NCBI GenBank assembly: GCA_023375785.1
Contig: SZWC01002380.1
Coordinates: forward strand, 51,074 to 115,073
Direction of reading: 5' to 3'
From: Penium margaritaceum
Lineage: Eukaryota; Streptophyta; Zygnematophyceae; Desmidiales; Peniaceae
DNA: 64,000 nt
In this document: positions 13,401 through 23,184 of the stretch, piece after piece
Layout of the letters: every line of letters starts with the position of its first letter
Position numbering within the stretch: the stretch's first letter is position 1
The notes under the pieces: model-generated
What the model was told of the DNA's origin: nothing
Databases searched by the model: none
Seen by the model: the letters and a program-made list of their open reading frames with translations, nothing else
Translations under genes and position numbers: made by a program

Positions 13401-14927
13401 CTATATATTGAAGGACTTTATACTTGCTCATCGATAACTAGTATTCACAAACCATTGTTTTCCCCTGTGACCATTTGTGACTCATGTTATGAGTTGTCAA
13501 AGTTGACCATACATAGTGACATTCTTTGGTCATGGTCAGTGACACATGCCTAATTTGGTTGGTCATTGTACATGGCAGCCACATTGTGCCACTGCTTATT
13601 GAAGGTCCCTGTCCTTGCTATTTGATACCTGGTGTTCCCAAACCATTGTTTCCCCCTCTGACCTTTTGTGACTCGTATTATGAGTTGTCAACGTTGACCA
13701 CACACATCGGATTTCGTTGGTCAAAGATAGTACATATGCCTACTTTGGTCAGTCATTGTGCATGGTAGCCACACCGTGCTACTACGTATTGAAGGTTGTT
13801 GTACTTGCTAGTTGTAACCAAAACCATTGTTTCCCCCTCTGACCATTTGTGACTCGTGTAGTGGGTTGTGACCATTTACCACGCATACCGAAATTCTTTC
13901 GTCATGGTCGGTGACATATGCCTAGTTTGGTTGTTTGGTGTGCATCTTAGCCACACCGTGCCAATACGTATTCAAGTTATCTGTCCTTTGTAGTCGATAC
14001 ATAGGGTTCCCAAACCATTGTCTCTCCCTCTGACGATTTGTGACTCGTGTTATGAGTTGTCAATATTGACCACACATAGTGGACTTCTCCGGTCATAGTC
14101 AGTGACGTATGCATTGTTTGGTTGGTTGCTGTGCACGCTAGCCACACCGTGCCACTACTTGTTGAAGGTCTTTGCACTTGCTAGTTTATAACTAGTGTTC
14201 CAAACCCATTGTTTCCCCATCTGACCATTTCTGACTCGTGTTATGAGTTTTGATCGTTGACCACAGACTGTGAAATTCTTTTGGTCAGCTTAGTGGCATG
14301 TGCCTACCTTGGTCTGTCACTGTACATGGTTGCCATGCCGTGTAACTACGTACCAAAGGTCTTTGTGCTTTCTAGTTCATAGCCAGTGTTCCCAAACCAT
14401 TGTTACCCCCGCTGACTATCTGTGACTCTTGTTGTGAGTCGTCAAATGTGACCACATGAAGTGAAATTCTTTGGTCATTGTCAGTGACATATGCATACTT
14501 TGGTTGTCCACTGTGTATTGTAGCCACACTGTGCCACTAAATATTGAAGGTCTTTGTACTTGCTAATCGATAACTAGTATTCACAAACCATTGTTTCCCT
14601 CCCTGACCATTTGTGACTCATTTTATGAGTTGTCAAAGTTGACCACGCATATTGACACATGCCTACTGTGGTTGAACATTGTACATGGTAGCCACACCGT
14701 GCCACAGCTTGAAGGTCTCTTGAAGGTCCATGTGCTTGCTAGTTGATACCTGGTGTTCCCAAACCATTGTTTTCCCCCTCTGACCATTTGTGTCTCGTAT
14801 TATGAGTTGTCAACGTTGACCACACATAGTGGATTTCTTTGGTAAAAGGCAGTACATATGCCCTCTTTGGTTGGTCATTGTGTATAGTAGCCGCATCGTG
14901 CTACTACTTATTGAAGGTTGTTGTACA
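4410..14927 (+). repeat. 190-bp satellite, left arm part 1, HOR of 6 monomers
   Basis: Tandem monomers of about 190 bp, each with a recognisable core (CCATTGTTTCCCCCTCTGAC, then CATTTGTGACTCGTG). Six types follow in fixed order: A (TATGCATACTTTGG), B (ACATGCCTACTTTGG with CCCTGTGCTTGC), C (CAAAGGCAGTACATATG), D (GTTGTTCGGTGTGCATAG), E (GTGCACGCTAGCCAC) and F (TGGTTGCCACG with GTGACTCTTGTTG). A-type anchors at 4424, 5540, 6496, 7631, 8776, 9922, 11067, 12211, 13357 and 14493 give a period near 1,145 bp, except one interval of 956 bp that lacks one monomer. Open frames of 60-95 codons recur in each monomer and are not genes. Nothing else is embedded before the Copia element. Confidence 0.92.
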
Positions 14928-15624
14928 TGTTGGCCTGGGGATGAGTGTGCAACCTGGAGGGTCCCTAGCAGTGGCTGGTTCACACCACCAACTGTTTTTG
15001 GAGAGACTGAAACTGTGGAGGCAACTGGTTCCAAGGATGGCAGAAACCTTGTCAGAGATTGAGGCAATAGTTTTGGCCTGAATTGACTGGGAATGTACAC
15101 TTCATCAAGGCTCACAAGAAGTGGCATTTTATAGCCACTGATCTAAGCTTTCCAGAACACCAAAGCATGCCAGATTTGAAGCTTCCTAGCAGATTCTATG
15201 GCTTCTAGAGTGGCCCTTGGTAGGCTTTCCTTTTCCCACCTAGGAAGGCATCCCTTCCCTCCTCTAGAAGCTTCTGCCCCTTCCTAGATTCCTCAGCTTG
15301 CTTCTAGTAGGAGGGAAGGTGTCCAGAAGACCAAGTCACCTCTAGATGCCTTGTAGGACAAGTCACCCCTTCTAGAAGGTGTGCCACCTTTCTGGACCCT
15401 CACCTAGCCTTCTACAAACTTAAAGAGGAACTCTAGAGGTTGAGCTAGCTTCCTGGCATCCATTTTCCATCTCCCTTGAGGCAGGGCAGAATTTCATCTT
15501 GTGGGAAGTGAACCTGGGCCCCTGCCTCTAGAGGTGGACACCATTAACCACTAAGCCACTAAGGCTTGTTTTTTTTGTGTTCCTTTTTGGAGTCACTCCT
15601 GCCATGGTGAGGAGCATCATTCCA
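14928..15624 (-). repeat. 3' LTR of Copia element
   Basis: 697 bp with TG...CA ends, lying after the RNase H end of the element in coding orientation. It matches the LTR at 19861-20557 without length change. It carries the same TATA box (15125-15134, - strand), HSE-like palindromes (15178-15185, 15267-15274, 15370-15377) and tRNA-like boxes (15504-15514, 15548-15558). Confidence 0.93.
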
Positions 15625-15628
15625 AGAA

Positions 15629-15638
15629 TCTCCCCCTT
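15629..15638 (-). promoter_or_regulatory. Polypurine tract
   Basis: On the - strand AAGGGGGAGA lies five bases before the 3' LTR, the expected position of the purine tract that primes plus-strand DNA synthesis in LTR elements. Confidence 0.75.
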
Positions 15639-15679
15639 GCGCGTCACCCATGGCAGTTTTCCATGCTCAGCCTGCAACT

Positions 15680-16160
15680 CAAGAGGCTTGGGAAAGCCCA
15701 AGCTCCATCCAAGTAGCATCATGCCTGTCCTTGGGTTGCGCCTTTGTCATGGCATCAGCAAGCATGTGCTTTGTGCCGCAGTACACAAGCACCACATCAC
15801 CCTTTGCAACGAGGTCTCGTGCAAAGTGATGCCGTATCTCTATGTGCTTGGTCCTCTGGTGTAGCAGAGGGTTCTTGGTCAGGCGGATGGCACTCATGTT
15901 GTCAACATTGAGTGCCGTTGGCTTCTTTTGTGGTACCCCAATCTCCTTGAGTAGTCACCGCAGCCATAGTGCCTCCTTTGTGGCTTCCGCGAGCGCAATA
16001 TACTCCGCCTCAGTGCTGGATAGAGCCACACTGTCCTGCTTCTGGCTTGCCCAAGACACCGCTGCACCACCAAGCACAAAAACATAGCCTGATGTTGACT
16101 TGCAGTCATCAACGTCACCTGTCCAGTCAGCATCAGAGTAGCCTACCAACTCGAGGGAGT
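15680..16160 (-). other. RNase H part of Copia pol
   Basis: Encodes Copia RNase H blocks on the - strand: DADWTGD, the STSGYVF block, the catalytic-type STEAEY block (TEAEY at 16000-16014), and the C-terminal HIEIRHHF and LADAMTK motifs that close most Copia polyproteins. In the family this domain degrades the RNA strand of the RNA/DNA hybrid in the virus-like particle. Confidence 0.88.
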
Positions 16161-16439
16161 CAGTCCGCGCTCCCCCTCCAAACACAAGTCGCGAATGTAT
16201 CGTTGCCTTCAAGTAGCGGAGGATTCTCTTCACCGCTTGCCAATGTAGCGGCCCCGGATTAGCAACATAGCGGCTCACTTGTCCTTCAGCAAAGGCAAGG
16301 TCAGGCCGCGTCGCCACCATGGCATACATTATGCTGCCAACTGCGGACTGGTACGGTACTCCAGCCATCTCCGCCTTCTCGTCCTCCGTGCTCGGGCCCA
16401 TGCTCGAGCTCAGCTCACATGTTGTCATAGGTGTGCCGA

Positions 16440-17190
16440 TGGGATTGCACTCCTCCATGTTGTAGCGGCGGAGCACCTCCTGCAGATATGTTTCTTGACC
16501 CATCTCCAGCGTGCGTGCTTTGCGGTCCCTCTTGATGGCGATGCCCAGGTAGTACTCAAGCTTGCCCATGTCTGTCATCTTGAACCGGCCGCCAAGCTGT
16601 TGCTTCAGGCTCTTGAGCTCCCCCTCATCCAAAGAAAAAAGGATGAGGTCATCCACGTAGAGGACAACAATTTGGTGGAGTCCTGGCTGATTATGCACGT
16701 ACACGCTGTGATCGGCCTCACAGCGCTTGAAGCCAAGCTCACCCATGAAACTATCCATCTTGAGGTACCACATGAGCGGAGCTTGCTTCAGACCATAGAG
16801 CGCCCTGCGAAGCCGGCACACCTTCCCTTGCGGCGCATCCACCCCCTCTGGCACCTCCATGTAGACTTCCTTGTCCAGGTCGCCATTGAGGAACGCGGTT
16901 TTCACGTCCATTTGGTGGATTTCGTAGTCCCGTGCCGCTGCCACCAAGAGGATAGTACGGATAGAGGCAAACTTGGCAACTGGTGCAAAGGTCTCGTCGT
17001 AGTGCTCCCCTTTTCTCTGGGCATATCCTTTTGCCACCAGCCGTGCCTTGTACCACTCCACCTTCCCCTCCTTTGTGAGCTTTTTCCGGAAGATCCACTT
17101 GGAACCGATGATTTTCTCGCCCTCCGGCCGGTCAACCAGCTCCCAAGTGCCGTTCTCCTCGTGGGAGGCAAGCTCAGTTTTTATTGCTCC
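16440..17190 (-). other. Reverse transcriptase part of Copia pol
   Basis: Contains diagnostic Copia reverse transcriptase blocks on the - strand: TWELVD, GSKWIFRKK, KARLVAKGY, HQMDVKTAFLNGDL, ALYGLKQAP and the catalytic YVDDL (YVDD at 16648-16659). It copies element RNA into cDNA. An acidic and Gln-rich linker (about 17230-17600) precedes it, as is usual between integrase and reverse transcriptase. Together with RNase H it is the best preserved part of the element. Confidence 0.93.
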
Positions 17191-17639
17191 CTCCCACTCA
17201 GTCCCATCCTTCTGTTGTAGTGCCTCCTTTACAGATTGAGGCTCCTCTTGCATGAAGAAGGCTTGTGCAAACCCAGTCCAAATGCCCTTGTCGGCATCAT
17301 ACCTTTTTGTCCTTCTTTGCACACGATTACTCGTGCGGGGCTCTTGAGGCGGTTGTTGTTGTTGCTGTCCCCTTTTGACGCCATCCTCTCCAAGCGCCTG
17401 CTCCCCCTCTCTTGGAGACCTTGGAGACATCTGTCCACTCCCCACCTCCATGTCCATCTCCGGTGCTTCGGATTCCTCATCCAAACTGGCCGCAATAAAG
17501 TCTGCCGCTCGCCCATCCCTCAGGCCGCGCTCTCCGGTTGGTGGTGATGCGAGGATGTCATCCTCATTCATGTCCTCCGGCGTCTCCCCCTCAAGGAGTG
17601 GCATCCACTCCCCCCTCTTGGAGAGACCTGCCTCCTTGT

Positions 17640-18500
17640 CTGTCCAACGGCTTTTCTCATCGAATGTGACGTCACGACTCTGGACAATCTGCTGCCTCCT
17701 TGGGTCAAAGAGCCGGTACGCCTTGCTTCCGCTCTCATATCCAAGGAAAATACACCTGCAGGTATGCGGGTCCAGCTTGCTCCGTCCCTCACGTGCCTAC
17801 ACCATTGCATGTGCAATACAACCAAACGTGCGGAGGTGACCCACCGCCGGCTTCCTCCCGCTCCATACCTGTTGTGGCGTCTTCCACGCCTTGCTCTCCT
17901 TGTCCTTCAGCGGCTTGGTTGGCATGAGATTCATGATGTACGCTGCTGTCCTAGATTCCTCCGCCCAATACCGTTATGTAAGGCCGGCGTCGCTCAACAT
18001 GGATTGCACCATGTTAAGTATTGTGCGATTCACTCTCTCTGCGATGCCATTCTGTTCTGGGGAGTGTGGAGTTGTTTTTTGCCACTCAATCCCCTTGCTC
18101 TTCATCCACCCAAGGCACCCCGCATATTCACCGCCGTTGTCACTCCGGAACGCCTTCACCTTCAACTCTGTTTGCCGCTCCACATCAGCCACAAACTCCT
18201 GCATGCACGCAAGGACCTCACTCTTCCGCTTCATTGGGTAGAGATAGAGTTTCCGGCTGTAGTCATCGATGAAGGTGAGGAAGTAGCAAGCTCCGCCAAT
18301 GGAGCTCTCAAGCGGTCCACACACATCTGTGTGTACCACGGCCAGTTTTGCCGATGCACGCGTCTCCTTGGCGACAAACGGCTGCCGTATTGATTTGCCA
18401 ATGATGCATGGCTCACACACGGTCTCCTTGGTTCCATCAAGGCCACTAATTTGGAGACCCCGCACCACTTCCCTCTTAGCCATCTCCTTCACTTTCGATG
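17640..18500 (-). other. Integrase part of Copia pol
   Basis: Shows the zinc-binding region end (CEPCIIGK) and the rve catalytic core with the three acidic positions in HTDVCGP, FRSDNGGEY and PEQNGIAERVNRT. In the family it inserts cDNA into chromosomes. Its place upstream of reverse transcriptase in coding order confirms Copia rather than Gypsy. Part of the far C-terminal side is less well preserved. Confidence 0.9.
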
Positions 18501-18990
18501 GAGAAATGTGGCAGAGTCAGCGGTGCCATAGGTCCAGGTCTCCTCCATCCTTCGTTGCAAGATTGGCGGCGTGGGACCGCACCCGGCTGCTGAGGATCTT
18601 CGCGCGTAGCAGGTACAAGTCCTCCTCCCTCTTGGCACGCGCAATCACCTCACCTTTGCCCTCCTTGTGGATGACGGCCTCCTTCTTTGTGAAGAGCACC
18701 TCAAGTCCCTTGTCGGTAAGGCGGCTGACGGAGAGCAGGTTTGCCCCAAAGTTGAGCATATGCAACACATCGTAGATTGTGCTCGTGACAGGTTTGCCAT
18801 CCACAATTGACTCAATGCGGACGTTACCCTCACCAGCGGCCACCTCTGTTTTTCCATTGGCCACCGTCATGCGTCTCTCCGAGGCGCCGTAGGTGACAAA
18901 TGCTGCCTTGTTGCATTGCGTGTGGCGGCCTGATCCGGAGTTGATGACGGCAACTCCCGGATCCTTCAAGTTGGTGGAGTTGTACGCCAT
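18500..18990 (-). other. Protease and pre-integrase part of Copia pol
   Basis: Follows the zinc knuckle in coding order. The sequence VLHMLNFGANLLSVSRLT is the Copia post-protease block (usually VLHVPNLKKNLLSVSQL), and LYLLRAK matches the gag-pre-integrase domain. The family protease is an aspartic enzyme that cuts the polyprotein. Confidence 0.78.
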
Positions 18991-19800
18991 AAGGGCGTGC
19001 TCATCTTTCTTCCCGCCCCGCTGCGACCGATCTGTTTTCTTCTTGGGACAGTAAGGCGCGTAGTGGCCCTCCTTGCCGCAGTTGAAGCACTCCCCCTTCT
19101 TGTCACCCTTCTTGGTGCCCTGTTTGGCACCCTTCCACTTGTCGCCTCGGCCTCCACTTTGAGGATGAATCATGTAAGCTGAACTTGATGCCGCTTTACT
19201 CTCTTGACCATCACGTCGCATCCACTCATTGCGCACGTACTCAGCAACCTTCGGGTACTTCAGCTTGTCAGAAGGCCAGCCATCAAGGACTGTGATCATG
19301 GGACTCCAACTGTCTGGCAAGGCCAGAAGGAGGATCATAGCTTGCAACTGAGAGTCGACCTCCCAACCCGTAGCCACGCACTCCGCTGCGAGCGACTCAA
19401 TCTGCTGCATGATCTCCATGATGTTGTCGCCTTCGTTGGCTCGGAGGGTGACGAGTCATTTGAAGATGAAGAGCTGATTGGCAAGGTTGCTTGACTGGTA
19501 GATGGAGCAGAGTTTTGAACATGCGTCTGCGGCCATGGTGCATCCTTGGACGTGCCCAAGTTGTGGTGGGCATAACACGGACACAAGGAGCGCCAACGTC
19601 TTTTTGTTGCGCTTCTTGTATGCCTCCTTCACCTCAGCCGTTGCAGTCTCCGGCGGAGCAGTCTCATCACCTTTTACGACCTCAAGCAGTCCCTTGTCTT
19701 CGAGGAAGACCTCAAACTGCCACCTCCAAGGCAAAGCCTGTCCCATCAAACTTAAGGACAGCGCGGCTTCTCTCTTGCTCAATCGTTGCCATGTCTTGCT
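18990..19800 (-). other. Gag part of Copia element with zinc knuckle
   Basis: Gag-like region with the UBN2-type core (LLLALPDSWSPMI) and a CX2CX4HX4C zinc knuckle (CFNCGKEGHYAPYC, 19048-19089) that binds element RNA in the particle. A Lys/Gly-rich stretch precedes the knuckle. The gene begins shortly after the 5' LTR, near an ATG that gives an MSKREAALSL-type start. Confidence 0.82.
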
Positions 19801-20057
19801 GTTGGAAGCGTGAAATCAAGCTGGCTTTGAGCCCCTTAGAGGCGTGGGTCCATAACCCTTTGTTGGCCTGAGGGTGAGTGTGCACCCTGGAGGGTCCCTA
19901 GCAGTGGTTGGTTCACACCACCAACTGTTTTTGGAGAGACTGAAACTGTGGAGGCAACTGGTTCCAAGGATGGCAGAAAACTTGTCAGAGATTGAGGCAA
20001 TAGTTTTGGCCTGAATTGACTGGGAATGTACACTTCATCAAGGCTCACAAGCAGTGG

Positions 20058-20067
20058 CATTTTATAG
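20058..20067 (-). promoter_or_regulatory. TATA box of the Copia LTR
   Basis: CTATAAAATG on the - strand, conserved at 15125-15134 in the other LTR. It lies about 490 bp from the outer LTR end, so transcription would begin near 20030 and leave about 170 bp for R plus U5. The copy is close to the plant TATA consensus. Confidence 0.75.
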
Positions 20068-20110
20068 CCACTGATCTAAGCTTTCCACAATACCAAAGCA
20101 TGCCAAATTT

Positions 20111-20310
20111 GAAGCTTCCTAGCAGGTTCTATGGCTTCTAGAGTGGCCCTTGGTAGGCTGTCCTTTTCCCACCTAGGAAGGCATCCCTTCCCTCCTCTAG
20201 AAGCTTCTGCCCCTTCCTAGATTCCTCAGCTTGCTTCTAATAGGAGGGAAGATGTCCAGAAGACCAAGTCACCTCTAGATGCCTTGTAGGACAAGTCACC
20301 CCTTCTAGAA
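20111..20310 (-). promoter_or_regulatory. HSE-like palindromes upstream of the TATA box
   Basis: Three paired heat-shock-element half sites: GAAGCTTC at 20111-20118, GAAGCTTC at 20200-20207 and TTCTAGAA at 20303-20310. All three are unchanged in the other LTR. Heat-shock factor binds alternating nGAAn/nTTCn units, and the ONSEN Copia element of Arabidopsis uses such sites in its LTR. Each site here is only a two-unit palindrome, and the LTR is generally CTAGA-rich, so heat response is an inference. Confidence 0.5.
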
Positions 20311-20430
20311 GGTGTGCCACCTTTCTGGACCCTCACCTGGCCTTCAAGAAACTTAAAGAGGAACTCTAGAGGTTGAGCTAGCTTCCTGGCATCCATTTTC
20401 CATCTCCCTTGAGGCAGGGCAGAATTTCAT

Positions 20431-20500
20431 CTTGTGGTACTTGAACCCGGGCCCCTGCCTCTAGAGGTGGACACCATTAAGCACTAAGCCACTAAGGCTT
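20431..20500 (-). other. tRNA-like segment with A and B boxes in the LTR
   Basis: On the - strand TGGCTTAGTGC (20481-20491; TGGCTTAGTGG in the sister LTR at 15548-15558) fits the pol III A box, and GGTTCAAGTACC (20436-20447) fits the B box. Their starts are 44 nt apart in both LTRs, the spacing found in tRNA genes. Flanks do not pair as an acceptor stem, so it is not a working tRNA gene; it looks like a tRNA-derived or SINE-head fragment taken into the LTR. Confidence 0.5.
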
Positions 20501-20557
20501 GTTCTTTTGGTGTTCGTTTTTGGAGTCACTCCTGCCATGGTGAGGAGCATCATTCCA

Positions 20558-23160
20558 ATAGTACTTGCTAGTTAAAAACTGATATTCCAAAACCATTGTT
20601 CCCCCCCTCTGACCAGTTGCAACTGGTGTTATGGGTTGTGAACGTTGGCCACAAATAATGAAAACGTTATCTGGTCATGGCAAGTGACATGCCTAGTTTG
20701 GATGTTCGGTGTGCATGGAAGCCACACCGTGCCAATACATACGAACGGTCTTTGTACTTTCTTGTCGATACCTAGTGTTTCCAACCCACTCTTTCCCCCT
20801 CTGACCATTTGTGACTTGTGTTATGGGGTGTGAACACTGACCACCCATACTGAAATTCTTTGGTTATGGTCAGTGACATATGCCTAGGTTGGTTGGTCAC
20901 TGTGCACGCTAGCCACATCGTTCCACTACTTGTTGAAGGTCTTTGTATTTGCTAGTTCATAACTAGTGTTCCCAACCCATTGTTTCCCCCTCTGACCATT
21001 TCTGACTCATATTATGAGTTTACAATGTTGACCACACACTGTGAAATTCTTTTGGTCATGGTTATATGCAGATGCTTACTTTCGTTTGTCACTGTACATG
21101 GTTGTCACGCTTTGTCACTACGTATTGAAGGTCTTTGTGCTTTCTAGCTAATAGCTAGTGTTCTCAAACCGTTGTTACCCTCTCTTACTATCTGTGACTC
21201 TTCTTGTGAGTTGTCAACGTTGACCACATGAAGTGAAATTCTTTGGTCATGGTCAATGACGTATGCATACTTTGGTTGGTTAGTATGCATGGTAGCCACG
21301 CTGTGCCACTACATATTGAATTTCTTTGTACTTGCTAATCAATAAGTAGTATTCACAAACCATTGTTTCCCCCTTACACCATTTGTGACTCGAGCTATGG
21401 GTTGTGACCGTTGACCACCGATATTGAAACTCTTTGGTCATGGTCAGTGACATATGCCTATTTTGGTTGTTCGGTGTGCATAGTAGCCACACCGTGCCAC
21501 TACGTATTGAAGTTCTTTGTCCTTTCTAGTCGATACATAGGGTTCCCAAATCATTATCTCTCACTCTGACCATTTGTGACTCGTGTTACGACTTGTCAAT
21601 GTTGACCACACATAGTGGACTTCTTTTGTCATAGTCAGTGACCGATGCATCCTTTGGTTTGTCAATGTGCACGCTAGCCACACCGTGCCACTACTTGTCG
21701 AAGGTATTTTTACTTGCTAGTTGATAACTAGTGTTCCCATCCAATTGTTCCCCCCTCTGACCATTTGTGACTCGTGTTATGATTTTTCAACGTTGACCAC
21801 ACACTGTGAAATTCTTTTGGTCATGGATAGTGTCATATGCCTACTTTGGTTTGTTACTGTACATGGTTGCCACGCCATGTCAATACTTACTGAAGGTCTT
21901 TGTGTTTTCCAGTTGATAGCCAGTGTTCCGAAACCATTGTTACCCCCCCCTGACTATCTGTGACTCTTGTTGTGAGTTGTCAACGTTGACCACATGAAGT
22001 GAAATTATTTGGTCATGGTCAGTGACATATGCATAATTTTGCTGCTCACTGTGCATGGTAGCCACAATGTGCCACTACATATTGAAGGTATTTGTACTTG
22101 CTTATCGACAACTAGCAATCACAAACAATTGTTTCCCTCTCTGACCATTTGTGACTCGTATTATGAGTTGTCAAAGTTGACCACACATAGTGACATTCTT
22201 TGGTCATGGTCAGTGGCACATGCTTAATTTGGTTGGTCATTGTACATGGAAGCCACACCGTGCCAACACTTATTGAAGGTCCTTGTGGTTGCTAGTTGAT
22301 ACCGGGTGTTCCCAAACCATTGTTTCCCCCTCTGACCATTTGTGACTCGTCTTATGAATTGTCAACATAGACCACACCCAACGAATTTATTTGGTCAATA
22401 GCAGTACATATGCCTACTTTGGTTGGTCATTGTGCATGGTAGCTGCACCGTGCTACTACTTATTGAAGGTCGTTGTACTTGCTAGTTGAGAACTATATTC
22501 CAAAACCATTGTTTCCCCCTGTGACCATTTGTGACTCATGTTATGGGTTATGAACGTTGACCACCCATACTGGAATTGTTTGGTCATGGTCAGTGACATC
22601 TGCCTATTTTGGTTGTTCGATGAGCATAGTACCTACACCGTTCCATTACGTATTGAAGTTCTTTGTCCTTTGTAGTCGATACATACGGTTCCCAAACCAT
22701 TGTCTCTATGCAGCCTTTGGTTGGTCACTGTGCACGCAAGCCACACCGTGCCACTACTTGTTGAATGTCTTTGTACTTGCTAGTTGATAACTAGTGTTCC
22801 CAACCCATTGTTTCCCCCTATGATCATTTGTCACTCGTGTTATGAGTCTTCAACGTTAACCACTCACTGTGAAATTCTTTTGGTCATGGTTAGTGGCACA
22901 TGCCTACTTTGGTTTATCACTGTACATGGTTGCCACGCTGTGTCACTACGTACTGAAGGTCTTTGTGCTTTCTAGTTTATAACCAATGTTCCCAACCCAT
23001 TGTTACCCCCTCTGACTATGTGTGACTCTTGTTGTGAGTTGTCCGGGTTGACCATATGAAGTGTAATTCTTTGGTCATGGTCAGTGACATATGCATACTT
23101 TGGTTGGTCACTGGACATGGTAGCCACACTGTGCCTCTACATATTGAATGTATTTGTGCC
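20558..23160 (+). repeat. 190-bp satellite, left arm part 2
   Basis: The same satellite in the same orientation, resuming in the interrupted C monomer. Monomers run D', E, F, A, then a hybrid that passes from A to D so that B and C are missing (about 21360-21440), then E, F, A, B, C, D, a shortened D/E junction near 22700, F and A. A-type anchors are at 21265, 22031 and 23093. The array stops inside an A monomer at the inversion centre. Confidence 0.9.
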
Positions 23161-23184
23161 ATTATAGGTCCAATTACCTATAAT
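23161..23184. repeat. Hairpin at the satellite inversion centre
   Basis: ATTATAGGT (23161-23169) and ACCTATAAT (23176-23184) form a perfect 9-bp stem around the 6-base loop CCAATT. The short stem is not part of the monomer. On both sides the satellite continues in opposite orientation from nearly the same point of the A monomer (CTACATATT on the left, AATATGTAG on the right). Confidence 0.85.

Larger units (their letters stand above)
14928..20557 (-). mobile_element. Ty1/Copia LTR retrotransposon, fairly young, broken
   Basis: Two 697-bp LTRs flank an internal region coding on the - strand in the order gag, protease, integrase, reverse transcriptase, RNase H. Integrase before reverse transcriptase defines the Copia superfamily. 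The LTRs differ at about 24 of 697 positions by hand count (about 96.6% identical). With an angiosperm-like rate this would be very roughly 2-3 million years, but the proper rate is unknown. The element looks full length but carries about three to five breaks in its coding part, so it is a fossil unless complemented. It inserted into a C-type monomer of the 190-bp satellite; removing 5,630 bp restores the satellite phase. An exact 5-bp target duplication is not seen directly at the ends, though GTAC occurs within 3 bp on both sides. Confidence 0.95.
19861..20557 (-). repeat. 5' LTR of Copia element (promoter LTR)
   Basis: 697 bp, TG...CA ends, upstream of gag in coding orientation and therefore the promoter copy. 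From outer end inward it has a tRNA-like segment, CTAGA-rich DNA with three HSE-like palindromes, a TATA box and a presumed start of transcription near 20030. The sequence after the LTR (AAGGGTTATGGACCC on the - strand) does not match the common tRNA-Met primer site, so the primer tRNA is not assigned. Confidence 0.93.

Noticed and set aside
4951-13768. Recurring 60-95-codon frames in the 190-bp satellite (for example with MWLACTVTNQ on the - strand)
   Set aside because: They recur at the monomer or higher-order period, change with every monomer and have no family resemblance; they are by-products of the repeat.
15500-15560. Functional tRNA gene in the Copia LTR
   Set aside because: A and B boxes are present, but no acceptor stem can be paired; kept only as a tRNA-like fragment.
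16279-17220. 313-codon + strand frame across the Copia pol region
   Set aside because: It is antisense to the clear reverse transcriptase reading and shows no domain of its own.
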